From NCBI GenBank assembly GCA_964459305.1, contig CAYWNA010000008.1, forward strand, positions 1-64,000: a stretch of DNA of 64,000 nt, given 5' to 3'. The notes under the pieces are model-generated. The model did no database searches. It was given only the letters and a program-made list of their open reading frames with translations, and had not been told where the DNA came from. Shown here piece after piece: positions 27,595 to 35,813 of the stretch (the first letter of the stretch is position 1; each line of letters opens with the position of its first letter). The DNA is from CAYWNA01 sp964459305 (GTDB taxonomy: Bacteria; Planctomycetota; Planctomycetia; Pirellulales; Pirellulaceae). The position numbers and the translations under genes were made by a program.

Positions 27595-27963
27595 ATGTTA
27601 CGCGTTTTGCCTATCGTCGTTCTGTTTGCAGGATTCCCATCTTTCTCACCCGGAGGACCATGGGAGCGTCACACGATCGACAATTCATCGCGCGGAGCCG
27701 ATGGCGTGCGCCTGGTTGACGTGAACGACGACGGTCTGGCCGATATCACCACGGGCTGGGAAGAAGGCGGCGTCATTCGCGTGTATCTCAATCCCGGACC
27801 AGCAGAGGCGAAGAAGGCTTGGCCCGCGGTGACGGTTGGTCAGGTGAAGTCGCCCGAAGATGCGGTATTCGCCGATCTGGACGGCGACGGCGCCGTGGAT
27901 GTGATTACCTGTGAAGAGCGCGACAACTTGGGCGTAATCTGGTACGAGAACCCTTCGCGGTGA
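27595..27963 (+). CDS. Short FG-GAP/VCBS repeat protein, probably internally deleted
   Basis: 122 residues, with AAGGAG 11 bases upstream of the start and a signal peptide (LRVLPIVVLFAGFPSF). The two FG-GAP units DVNDDGLADITTGWEEGG and DLDGDGAVDVITCEERD are followed by NLGVIWYENPSR and a stop. Relatives with this start are usually several hundred residues long and contain more blades; the WYENP ending also appears at their far ends. It is read as a shortened derivative of a propeller protein. It may still be expressed and secreted. Confidence 0.6.
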   Translation: MLRVLPIVVLFAGFPSFSPGGPWERHTIDNSSRGADGVRLVDVNDDGLADITTGWEEGGVIRVYLNPGPAEAKKAWPAVTVGQVKSPEDAVFADLDGDGAVDVITCEERDNLGVIWYENPSR

Positions 27964-27968
27964 TACTG

Positions 27969-29036
27969 TTAATCTTCTATTTCGACGTGGTCCTGCAGCA
28001 CAAACGGTACGTTGTGCTCGTCACAGAGCAAACGCAATTCATCCAATGTTTGCTGGTCAATTGGGATGCCTAATCGCCGATTTTGCAGTCTTGTCCGGTG
28101 CGAACGTTCGCCGGGTACCAGAATCTCTTCCACGCCAGGCCGTGTTCGGCACATCTTTATCTGATCGATCATGGCATCGATTCGCGATCGGAAATGCGCG
28201 GGTTCTAAGAATGCGGCAATGTCCAGTAGACAGAAGAAGTGTCCTACATCCTGCGGGCGGTCCATGTCTTTGTACATGGACCCGATAGCAGGCCCGACAG
28301 CCGATCCGCCAAGCACGCTCGACAGAACCTCGACCATCACAGCCAAGGCGTAACCTTTGTGTCCGGCCATCGTCAGCACTGTGCCCATCAGCGCCTTGGC
28401 CGCATCGGTTGTGGCATTGCCATCAACGTCCAAAGCCCAACCCTCAGGGATCGGTCGGCCGGCCTTGTCGGCGGCAACGACGTTGCCTCTTGCGGTGATC
28501 GACGTTGCCAGATCAATCCTGATCGCGTACTCCTTGCCTGTGGGAAAGGAAACCGCGATCGGATTGGTGCCGAAAAACGCCTCGCGGCCGCCGGCGGGAC
28601 TCATGGCCGGTTCGCAAGTGGTCATGGCCAGGAGAATGGCGTCATCAGCCGCGGCGCGGTTCGAGTAGTAGGAGAGGGCCCCAAAATGTTGAGACCGGCG
28701 GACGGTGGCTGACGCCACACCATATTTTCGCGCGAGCGGAACGAGCCGATCCATCGTCTTCACCGCTTGAACTTGTCCCAGGCCATTGTTTGCGTCGACC
28801 ACCAGCACGACCGGTCGGCGCTCGTCAACGGTGAGGTCGGCTTGCGGGTCAATCAACCCACTCTGGATGCGACGCACGTAGATGTTTAACCTCGTGATGC
28901 CGTGCGTCGAGGTTCCCTGCAGGTCGGCGTCGATAAGGGCATCAGCCAAGATGGCGGCGTCACTCTCCGGAACGCCCACCGCCCGCGCGATGTGCACAAC
29001 CTGCTGGAATGCGCTCTCAGAGGTGAATCGTTGCAT
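27969..29036 (-). CDS. Ldh-family NAD(P)-dependent oxidoreductase (malate/L-lactate dehydrogenase-like)
   Basis: 355 residues from the ATG ending at 29036; a longer in-frame start at 29132 would add a low-complexity leader. The family features are GTSTHGITRLNIYVRRI near the start, VRRSQHFGALSYYSNRA with the active-site His, TNPIAVSFPTG, and GHKGYALAVMVEVLSSVL. It reduces or oxidises a 2-keto/2-hydroxy acid with a nicotinamide cofactor. It is the last gene of a minus-strand set with the aldolase and aldehyde dehydrogenase, so probably works in sugar-acid breakdown. Confidence 0.85.
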   Translation of the reverse strand: MQRFTSESAFQQVVHIARAVGVPESDAAILADALIDADLQGTSTHGITRLNIYVRRIQSGLIDPQADLTVDERRPVVLVVDANNGLGQVQAVKTMDRLVPLARKYGVASATVRRSQHFGALSYYSNRAAADDAILLAMTTCEPAMSPAGGREAFFGTNPIAVSFPTGKEYAIRIDLATSITARGNVVAADKAGRPIPEGWALDVDGNATTDAAKALMGTVLTMAGHKGYALAVMVEVLSSVLGGSAVGPAIGSMYKDMDRPQDVGHFFCLLDIAAFLEPAHFRSRIDAMIDQIKMCRTRPGVEEILVPGERSHRTRLQNRRLGIPIDQQTLDELRLLCDEHNVPFVLQDHVEIED

Positions 29037-29163
29037 CGGTGTTAGTCCGGCTGCTCGTTTCGTTTTCCTGGGGGCCGGTGCAGCAGAGCCGCCTGTTTGG
29101 CCCGTGAAATCGCCAGCAGTGTCAGTTCGCAACTTCGCTGGACATAATCGCGGCTTTTACGAT

Positions 29164-29826
29164 TCACGATCCCGGCGTCGCGTCCCAGGCGTTTTGGAAT
29201 ATTTCCTCGCCCATGTTGGTATAGGGATTGCGAAAACAGTCCTGAAAGGCGGCAAACGCCGCAGTCACAACATGCGCCCCGGCAATGGCTGCGTCGGCAA
29301 TTTGCCGGCTGTTGCGGATCGCGGCTGCGATGATCTCCGACGCATAGCCGTAGTTCTCTAACATGACTGCAACTTCGGGGATCAGCGTCTCTGCCATATC
29401 GCCGTGCTGTTCCTTCCAGCCAAGGAACGGACTGACATACGCTGCACCGGCGCGCGCCGCCTGCCAAGCTTGCGGAACGGAAAAGATCAGCGTCGCGTTT
29501 ACGCGAATGCCTTGGCCCGTCAATTCGCGCATGGCCTTGAACCCTCCTTCGCTCACGCTGACCTTGATCACGAAGTTCGGCGAAATCGCGGCCAACTCCT
29601 GTGCTTGCGCGACGATTTCCTCCCAGTCCGTCAAATGCGGATTCACCTCGACGCTGACCGGCTTGTCCGTGCCGGCAAACAGTTCGGCGATTTCTTCAAT
29701 CACCGATCGGAACGGCTTGCCCGATAGTTGTACATGCCGTGGATTGGTCGTAACGCCGTCAACGTCCCACATCTCCAATGCGTGTTTGATCTCGTCAGTC
29801 TTCGCGCTATCCAGGAACATCTTCAT
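29164..29826 (-). CDS. Transaldolase/fructose-6-phosphate aldolase-like protein
   Basis: 220 residues from the ATG ending at 29826, with GGAGG upstream. Its size and sequence fit the small TalC/FSA branch: MFLDSAKTDEIKHALEM, DGVTTNPRHVQLSGKPF, and the Schiff-base Lys in NFVIKVSVSEGG. The Arg-His in TTNPRHV differs from the usual TTNPSL, hinting at altered substrate choice. It starts 2 bases after the aldehyde dehydrogenase stop, so the two are translationally coupled. Confidence 0.85.
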   Translation of the reverse strand: MKMFLDSAKTDEIKHALEMWDVDGVTTNPRHVQLSGKPFRSVIEEIAELFAGTDKPVSVEVNPHLTDWEEIVAQAQELAAISPNFVIKVSVSEGGFKAMRELTGQGIRVNATLIFSVPQAWQAARAGAAYVSPFLGWKEQHGDMAETLIPEVAVMLENYGYASEIIAAAIRNSRQIADAAIAGAHVVTAAFAAFQDCFRNPYTNMGEEIFQNAWDATPGS

Positions 29827-29828
29827 GG

Positions 29829-31277
29829 CTAGTCTATTCCTCCAAAAGAAACATGTTTGGTTTCCAGGTATGCGTCCAGTCCTTCCGTACCCAATTCGCG
29901 TCCCATCCCGCTTTGCTTCATCCCGCCGAATGGGCACTGGCTGGTGGCCGGAGCGCCCTCGTTAACGCCGATGGTTCCCGCCTCCAGAGCTTCCGTGACT
30001 CGCCAGACTCGCGCCATGTCGCGCGAAAGGAGATACGCGGCCAGTCCGTACCGCGTGTCGTTTGCCCGGCGAATCGCCTCGTCTTCCTCATCGAATGCAA
30101 CAATAGGCGCAAGCGGTGCGAACGACTCCTCTTTCATGCACTCGGCCTCCTCCGGAACGTCCGCCAGGACCGTTGGCTCCAAGAAAAAGCCTTTGCCGCT
30201 TTCCCATCGTCGTCCGCCGCAAAGGACCTTCGCGCCGCATTGCTGCGCCTGCTCGATTTGGGCGATCGCGTGGTCCAGCGCAGATTGATCGATCAGCGGG
30301 CCAATTTCCACACCATCATCCAAACCGTTCCCGATTTTCAGGGATCGCGCCTTGTCCACAAACCTCTCCACAAATGACTCGTACACGCTGCGTTGCACGT
30401 AGATCCGGTTGCCCGCAATGCACGTCTGGCCGGTGTTTCGGAACTTGACGACCATTGCCACGTCGACGGCTTGCTCCAAGTTCACGTCGCCAAAGACGAG
30501 TACCGGGGCATGCCCCCCCAGTTCCAGCGACAGTTTCTTGATCTGCTCGGCGGCCCCTCGCATCAGCGCACGACCGACCTCCGTCGAGCCCGTAAAGCTA
30601 ATCTTGCGACAATTTGGGTTTTCGAGCATTTCCGCGCCGATTTCCGTCGCCTTACCCGCGACCAACTGGAAGACGCCGCGGGGTAACTCAGCCTCGTGCA
30701 CGGCTTCGGCCAGATGAACCGCGCAGAGTGGCGTAGCGCTGGCCGGTTTCAACACCACGGGACATCCGGCGGCCAGCGCGGGTGCGACTTTCCGAATGGC
30801 CAGAACCAGCGGGAAGTTCCAAGGCGAGATAGCCCCAACAACGCCGATCGGGTACTTGAGCACCAAATGCCGCTTCCCTTCCGCTTGTGGCGGGACAACG
30901 CGGCCATAAGCACGCCGAGCTTCTTCGGCAAACCAACGCAGGTGATCGACGGCCATCGCCACCTCGCCAAAGCTCTGCGGCAATGGCTTGCCGTTTTCCA
31001 GCGTCATCGTCCGGGCGACTTCTTCGCTACGGTCCTCCAACCGATCCGCGATCTTGTGCAAATACACGCCGCGCTGCCGTCCCGTCAGCTTCCGCCAATC
31101 GGGCCAGGCCTTTTGCGCGTGGTCGAACGCCCTGCGAACGCCCTCGCGGTCGATCGTCGCCACCCGGGCAAACGCGTCGCCTGTGGCGGGATTGACTACG
31201 TCCAATGAACCGTCGCCTTGGGTCCATCGGCCGTTCAAGTACAACGGTCGAGTATCGTTCATGGGTCGCTCAGTCAT
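29829..31277 (-). CDS. NAD(P)-dependent aldehyde dehydrogenase, succinate-semialdehyde dehydrogenase-like
   Basis: 482 residues, a full ALDH. The motifs are ISPWNFPL, FTGSTEVGRALM, the catalytic Glu in LELGGHAPVL and the nucleophilic Cys in NTGQTCIAGNRIYV, with PFGGMKQSGMGRE near the end. It resembles the GabD/AldA group; the aldehyde may be succinate semialdehyde, glycolaldehyde or a related compound. The start is uncertain: ATG at 31277 or 31262. It is first in the minus-strand set with the aldolase and Ldh genes and is divergent from the amino-sugar pair at 31464. Confidence 0.88.
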   Translation of the reverse strand: MTERPMNDTRPLYLNGRWTQGDGSLDVVNPATGDAFARVATIDREGVRRAFDHAQKAWPDWRKLTGRQRGVYLHKIADRLEDRSEEVARTMTLENGKPLPQSFGEVAMAVDHLRWFAEEARRAYGRVVPPQAEGKRHLVLKYPIGVVGAISPWNFPLVLAIRKVAPALAAGCPVVLKPASATPLCAVHLAEAVHEAELPRGVFQLVAGKATEIGAEMLENPNCRKISFTGSTEVGRALMRGAAEQIKKLSLELGGHAPVLVFGDVNLEQAVDVAMVVKFRNTGQTCIAGNRIYVQRSVYESFVERFVDKARSLKIGNGLDDGVEIGPLIDQSALDHAIAQIEQAQQCGAKVLCGGRRWESGKGFFLEPTVLADVPEEAECMKEESFAPLAPIVAFDEEDEAIRRANDTRYGLAAYLLSRDMARVWRVTEALEAGTIGVNEGAPATSQCPFGGMKQSGMGRELGTEGLDAYLETKHVSFGGID

Positions 31278-31463
31278 CCTTCTTCGTTGCGATCCTGCTC
31301 ATCGGATTCGTTTCTGGGCCGAGTATGGCATCGTGGCGATCTAGTGCCGCTGCTATTCTGAGATCGGAGTACAGCCGCGTCAAGCGCCCTCGTGTGTAGC
31401 GTGCGGTTGATTGACCGCCGTCGTGCCGCGCGTTAGCATGGCGGGCATGAAGGAGTCTGGAAA

Positions 31464-32309
31464 ATGACAAGACAGTTAGAGGTCCGTAAGCTGTTGAAGA
31501 TGGCGCCCAAGCAGATGCTCGATAAGGCTGGGGGGCGTCTGGTGATCGTCAAAGACATCGACGTGCTGCATCAGCACTTTGCCGAGACCGTCGCTAGAGA
31601 GATTGAGGCGAACAACGCAAAGGACCGCACGACGAAGCTCATCCTGCCGGTCGGCCCGGTCGGCCAATATCCGATCCTTGTGGATATGATCAACACGCAG
31701 AAGATCAGCCTGAAAAAGTGCTGGTTCTTCTTCATGGACGAGAACTGCGACGACAACGGCATCGTTCTGCCTCCAACCCATCCGCTCAGTTTCAAAGGCG
31801 AGATGGAGGAAATGTTTTTCGGCAAGATCCGGAAGAACTTGATGATCCCGGCAAAACAGCTCATATTCCCCGACCACCTAAACATCCAGACGTTGAAGAC
31901 GAAAATCGAATCCGTCGGCGGTATCGACACTTGTTACGGCGGCATTGGCGTTCACGGTCATGTTGCGTTCAACGAGCCAGAGCCAAATGTGAGAGAGTCC
32001 GATCCTCGACTGGTGTACCTCAACGACTTTACCAGCACGATCAATTGCATCCGTTCGGAGGTCGGGGGCAATTTGATCAACTTCCCACGCAAGGCAGTCA
32101 CGCTCGGCATGCGCCAGATTCTCGGAGCCAAGCGGATACGGCTCTATTGCCGCAACGGCATCGCGCTCGACTGGGCTAATACCGTGCTGCGTCTGGCCGT
32201 GTTCGGGAAACCTGGCGACGACTACCCGGTCACCTACATCCGCGATCACAACGACTACGTGATCGTGACGGACGAGGTTACGGCAAGCAAACCGAAATTG
32301 ATCATCTAA
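31464..32309 (+). CDS. Glucosamine-6-phosphate deaminase/isomerase-like protein
   Basis: 281 residues; AAGGAG precedes the ATG. The NagB-type fold shows LPVGPVGQYP in place of the usual phosphate loop TGSTP, FMDEN for the Asp that starts ring opening (D92), and GGIGVHGHVAFNEP for the catalytic loop. In this loop the Asp of the classical Asp-x-His...Glu triad is His164, while His166 and Glu171 remain, so activity may differ from NagB. It lies 10 bases upstream of a PIG-L deacetylase gene, supporting a role in amino-sugar breakdown. Confidence 0.75.
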   Translation: MTRQLEVRKLLKMAPKQMLDKAGGRLVIVKDIDVLHQHFAETVAREIEANNAKDRTTKLILPVGPVGQYPILVDMINTQKISLKKCWFFFMDENCDDNGIVLPPTHPLSFKGEMEEMFFGKIRKNLMIPAKQLIFPDHLNIQTLKTKIESVGGIDTCYGGIGVHGHVAFNEPEPNVRESDPRLVYLNDFTSTINCIRSEVGGNLINFPRKAVTLGMRQILGAKRIRLYCRNGIALDWANTVLRLAVFGKPGDDYPVTYIRDHNDYVIVTDEVTASKPKLII

Positions 32310-32319
32310 GGGCCTCGAT

Positions 32320-33030
32320 ATGCGATTGGCTTTCCAAGACGAGCGCATCCTGGCCGTGGTCGCTCATCCAGACGATGCCGAGTTGCTCTGCGCCGGCACG
32401 CTGGCTCGCGCAAAGGCCGACGGCGCTGCGATTGCCGTTTGCGTTCTTTGTCGAGGTGACAAGGGACAACCGGACCCGCCGATTGAAAATCTGGGCGAAG
32501 TGCGCCATGAGGAGATGCTCGCGGCGGTCGAGGTGCTGGGAGCGGAATTACTGGACGGCGGGTTGGGCGATGGCGAGTTGATGGACGTGCCGGACGTGCG
32601 CAGGACGGTCGTCGAGTTGTACCGCCAGTTTCGGCCTACCCTGGTCTTGGCCCATTCGCCGGACGATTATCACCCGGATCACCGTGCCGCCGGTGCGCTG
32701 GCCGAAGCCGCATCTTGGTTTTGCGCTTCGACAGGCCACAAGACTCCCTCGCCTGCCATGAAAACGCCACCGGCGCTGTGGTGGATGGACACGGTCAACA
32801 TGGGCTGTTTTGAGCCCGGTTTCTATGTTGAGGTAAGCGAATTCGTCGAGCTGAAACGGCAGATGATTCGGTGCCACCGGAGCCAGATGTCGCGCGGCGC
32901 GGAAGCCGACTTCTCGCCGCTTGAAGAACTAATGATTCGTCAATGCGAAGCTCGCGGCGCGCAGGCGGGCACCCGCGCGGCGGAAGCCTTTCGCTGCCAC
33001 TGGGCCTGGAAACGCGCCCACGCGTGGTAG
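32320..33030 (+). CDS. PIG-L/LmbE-family N-acetylglucosaminyl deacetylase
   Basis: 236 residues. The zinc and catalytic motif AHPDDAE lies near residue 15, followed by a second zinc-site cluster SPDDYHPDHRAA near 107. The family removes acetyl groups from GlcNAc-type sugars or conjugates. It is coupled to the upstream deaminase-like gene (10-base gap), an arrangement often seen in amino-sugar catabolism. It is probably cytoplasmic, as no signal peptide is seen. Confidence 0.88.
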   Translation: MRLAFQDERILAVVAHPDDAELLCAGTLARAKADGAAIAVCVLCRGDKGQPDPPIENLGEVRHEEMLAAVEVLGAELLDGGLGDGELMDVPDVRRTVVELYRQFRPTLVLAHSPDDYHPDHRAAGALAEAASWFCASTGHKTPSPAMKTPPALWWMDTVNMGCFEPGFYVEVSEFVELKRQMIRCHRSQMSRGAEADFSPLEELMIRQCEARGAQAGTRAAEAFRCHWAWKRAHAW

Positions 33031-33083
33031 ATTTCGATCCCAACGTTGTGCCACCCGCGGCCAGGATTGACACTTTTCCGCAT

Positions 33084-33147
33084 GTAGCCGAAGTCGCCAG
33101 ACTTTGGTCTGCGTAGGGAAAAACCAAACTCTGGCGAGTTCGGCTAC
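33084..33147. repeat. Family A palindromic repeat, copy 2 (reverse orientation)
   Basis: Arms of 24 nt around a 16-nt loop. The left arm begins GTAGCCGAAGTCGCC and the right arm ends GCGAGTTCGGCTAC, the mirror of copies 1 and 3. The same two internal mismatches are kept. It lies 54 bases after the PIG-L stop. The rest of 33031-33408 contains only the leader of the response regulator gene. Confidence 0.85.
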
Positions 33148-33408
33148 AGGTCAGACTTGTCCACGGATGGTATAGCGTCCGTTGCGTTCTGATTGATCGC
33201 GGATTGAAGCACGACGAATAGGCAAGAGTGTGACTGGTACATCCCTCGCTCACGCGGCCAAAATAATCCGGGCGAGTGCCATTCTGGGCGTGCCATGCTG
33301 GAAAAACTTCGCCAAGTGTGTATTCTGTAAGTGAAGCAAACGACGATATGCCCGCCAACGGTGTCGCTGAACACCGAGAAAAGAACTTCTGACGGAGGTA
33401 AAAGATCG

Positions 33409-33819
33409 ATGGCTCGCAAGAAAACCATCGAAGAGTCCGAGGCAGCGGAACAGACCGAAGCCAAACGCATTCTATTGGTTGATGACGATACGGAAATCGT
33501 GGAAGCAATACGTTATGCGTTGCAGGCCAGAGGATACGAGATCTTGGTCGCCCGGGACGGGAACCAGGGCTTGGCAGTGGCCGAGCGTGAGGATCCCGAT
33601 CTGGTGATTCTGGACATGATGATGCCCAAGCGGAGTGGATTCTTGGTTCTGGAGCGGCTTCGCCGCACTCGCCCCATCCCAATGCGGGTTATCATGATCA
33701 CGGCCAATGAAGGGAGCCGTCACAAAGCCTACGCAGAGATGCTGGGCGTGGACGACTACATACGCAAGCCGTTCGCTATGGATCGGCTGTTGGACAGTGT
33801 GGATCGTCTTTTGTCTTGA
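33409..33819 (+). CDS. Stand-alone response regulator (CheY-like receiver)
   Basis: 136 residues from ATG at 33409 with GGAGG 10 bases upstream; the frame opens earlier but without a binding site. A charged N-terminal tail of about 18 residues precedes a receiver domain. The acidic pocket is DDD at 25-27, the phospho-acceptor D69 (VILDMMMP), and K120 in YIRKPF. There is no output domain, so it must act through protein contact. No histidine kinase is adjacent. Confidence 0.88.
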   Translation: MARKKTIEESEAAEQTEAKRILLVDDDTEIVEAIRYALQARGYEILVARDGNQGLAVAEREDPDLVILDMMMPKRSGFLVLERLRRTRPIPMRVIMITANEGSRHKAYAEMLGVDDYIRKPFAMDRLLDSVDRLLS

Positions 33820-33919
33820 CATGCCACATCCGGGCAACGGACCACCACCGGACGCTATGACGAGTCCGGCACGCGTTGCGCAAAATTTATGCCCTCCCGT
33901 GCGGGCTGCATCGTGACCG

Positions 33920-34051
33920 GCGCAGGAATGGATCTGTAGCTGGATTCGCAAGAATTCAGGTGGGCTACGCCCCTCACCGCCTGAATTCTTGCGAATCCAG
34001 CTACGAGTTTTGCCGACGAATCCTTGCCGTCCTGCAGACCCGTTCCTGCGC
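33920..34051. repeat. Family B palindromic repeat, copy 1
   Basis: The core 33936-34004 starts GTAGCTGGATTCGCAAGAAT and ends with its near-perfect complement; the loop is GTGGGCTACGCCCCTCACCGC-like. An outer arm pair (GCGCAGGAA at the left, TTCCTGCGC at the right) and the conserved segment CGACGAATCCTTGCCGTC to the right complete a ~130-bp unit. Further copies are at 47751 and 57854, and a degenerate one at 43693. Confidence 0.85.
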
Positions 34052-34104
34052 TGCATCGTGACGGCAGTAGAAATGCTTGATCACTGCCGCATGGGCACCA
34101 CGAC

Positions 34105-34632
34105 ATGACGTTCGAGTATCCGAAACATCCCAATACGGATCGCAAGGACCCATTTCGGGACGAAGGCGGGAAGAACCCCTTTGCCGACGAGGATTCGCCG
34201 GATGTCGAGATTCCCACCAGCCCATACGCGGCTTCGGTTGAAGCGACAGGAGTTACTTATCGCCCGGAAAACTATGAGACGATTCTGCCTCATCGCGGGC
34301 GTTCAGTGTCCTGGCTGGGGACAGTGGGCCTGGCGAGTTCGCTGCTAGGCGGCAGCGGTGCTGTGTTGTCGCTGGTCGCATCGCCCGATTTGGCGATGAC
34401 GGGCGTCTCGATTTGCGCAACCATGTCGCCTCTGGGTCTAGCGCTGTCGTGGTCTGCGTGGCTCATGGGGCGTCATGACCTTCGAGCGATCGATGCAGGA
34501 GCCATGGACGATAGCGGGCGCACTCGTACCCGATGGGGGCACGCGATGGGGACGTTCGGAGCGCTGATTGCCATCGCGCCGATCGGCTATCTCATTCTTC
34601 TCATCGCAAGGATGATTGCGGAGGAGATCTAG
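34105..34632 (+). CDS. Hypothetical membrane protein
   Basis: 175 residues. An acidic/polar N-terminus of ~65 residues (FEYPKHPNTDRKDPFRDEGG) is followed by three hydrophobic segments (WLGTVGLASSLLGGSGAVLSL, GVSICATMSPLGLALSWSAW, FGALIAIAPIGYLILLIARM). No family was recognised. The stop overlaps the stop of the convergent ExbD gene by 4 bases. The ribosome binding site is weak, but the membrane-protein composition supports coding. Confidence 0.65.
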   Translation: MTFEYPKHPNTDRKDPFRDEGGKNPFADEDSPDVEIPTSPYAASVEATGVTYRPENYETILPHRGRSVSWLGTVGLASSLLGGSGAVLSLVASPDLAMTGVSICATMSPLGLALSWSAWLMGRHDLRAIDAGAMDDSGRTRTRWGHAMGTFGALIAIAPIGYLILLIARMIAEEI

Positions 34633-35123
34633 CGGGCGCGAGGAGGTGCGAACTTGATTTTTTCCACCAGCTTGACAATGTCGCCGTTTTCATCAACGAA
34701 TCCGGAGACAGCGGTGACGGCTTGGATAACGTTGTCGTACCTGAGGTTGTAGTCGCAGTCCAATTCCACTTCGGCCGTCTCTTGTACGCTGCCCGGTCCC
34801 CGTTCGTCGCCGACGATGCTGATAATGTAGTTGTGCAGGCTCTCGAAATTCGTGCCGAAGTTGTTGTCGTTCAGCGAAATTTGCGCAAGTTGACCGGATC
34901 CGCCCGCCCGTAAGCGGACCTTCATGGGCGGCAGCTTATCTTCGTCCGGCAAGCCTTCTGACGGTGCCGCGAGCGGCATCTTGATGTTAAAGTCGCCCTC
35001 GAGCGAAACGATCTTGAAGGTCATGATGAAGAAAATGAGCAGTTGAAACACGATGTCGATCATCGGCGTCATCTGTATCTCAACGCCTTCGTCCGCTCTG
35101 GAGCCAGTGTTCCGGACTTTCAT
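34629..35123 (-). CDS. ExbD/TolR-type biopolymer transport protein, second copy
   Basis: 164 residues with one N-terminal helix containing the family Asp (MTPMIDIVFQLLIFFIMTFK), then a periplasmic domain. It is the last gene of a five-gene minus-strand operon with ExbB and two TPR proteins. It probably forms, with the upstream ExbD, a heteromeric proton-driven motor in the inner membrane. Confidence 0.9.
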   Translation of the reverse strand: MKVRNTGSRADEGVEIQMTPMIDIVFQLLIFFIMTFKIVSLEGDFNIKMPLAAPSEGLPDEDKLPPMKVRLRAGGSGQLAQISLNDNNFGTNFESLHNYIISIVGDERGPGSVQETAEVELDCDYNLRYDNVIQAVTAVSGFVDENGDIVKLVEKIKFAPPRAR

Positions 35124-35241
35124 GGCTACTCACCGTTTTCTTTAGTGTGGGCACGGCCCACCACGTTTCTTCCTGTCCAGGCAATACCACGGTCTAGAAA
35201 CCCGGTTTCCCGCAAACCCGGGGCTTCTTCGTGTCGGGCCC

Positions 35242-35682
35242 CTACCCCCCCACATTCTCTTTGGCTCGCAGGGCAAATTTCTCGAATCGATTCTCCTGGC
35301 ACTTCCTGATCAACTCTTGCACCCTGCCGGTTTGTGCCTCTCGATGACCGCGAATGATCAGCGTCGCGTCAGACAGCGGCTTGCCCTGGATTTCCAGAAC
35401 GTTCGCCTCGCGACTCAAATATACCGACAACCCCTCGATGCTGATCTCGTCGCCGCCGAGGATCACCGTGCCTTCTTTCGTCAGATGGAGAGTGATCGGA
35501 TACTCCAGCGGCGCTTCGGGCGGCTTGGCGAGTTCGCTGTCAGGCAGCTTGATCCGCTCGTTCTGTTCGCCTTGCGAAAAATTGATCAGCACCATGAAGA
35601 AGGCGATCAACTGAAACGTCATGTCGATCATGGGCGTCATATCGCCCTCTTGGATGCCGGAACCAGGTTTCTTGATCCTCAT
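35242..35682 (-). CDS. ExbD/TolR-type biopolymer transport protein, first copy
   Basis: 146 residues. The helix GDMTPMIDMTFQLIAFFMVLIN carries the conserved Asp; the periplasmic part has the TolR-like pattern DATLIIRGHREAQTGRVQELI. It lies between ExbB and the second ExbD. A hairpin (about 35195-35222, AAACCGGG paired with CCCGGGTTT) follows it before the next gene. Two non-identical ExbDs beside one ExbB suggest a heterodimeric axle. Confidence 0.9.
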   Translation of the reverse strand: MRIKKPGSGIQEGDMTPMIDMTFQLIAFFMVLINFSQGEQNERIKLPDSELAKPPEAPLEYPITLHLTKEGTVILGGDEISIEGLSVYLSREANVLEIQGKPLSDATLIIRGHREAQTGRVQELIRKCQENRFEKFALRAKENVGG

Positions 35683-35785
35683 GTCAAGTCGCTCCGCAAC
35701 GAGTGTCTGAATGCCTCGGAGGGCGTTCTTTACAGCGACGAATTTCCACAGCCCTCAGTTGTCTCGAAGCTCGATTCCGTCCCTC

Positions 35786-35811
35786 GCAGGTCGGGGCGAG
35801 CCCTGACCTGC
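35786..35811 (-). terminator. Hairpin two bases after the ExbB stop
   Basis: Stem GCAGGTC/GACCTGC with partly paired loop, located directly after the ExbB stop and 100 bases before the next ExbD. There is no U-run. It more likely tunes read-through or RNA stability within the operon than ends it. Confidence 0.45.
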
Positions 35812-35813
35812 TG

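Noticed and set aside
33855..34217. Several small frames at 33855-34293
   Set aside because: They are built from the family B repeat (peptides like WIRKNSGGEG and PPEFLRIQL) and recur wherever the repeat occurs.
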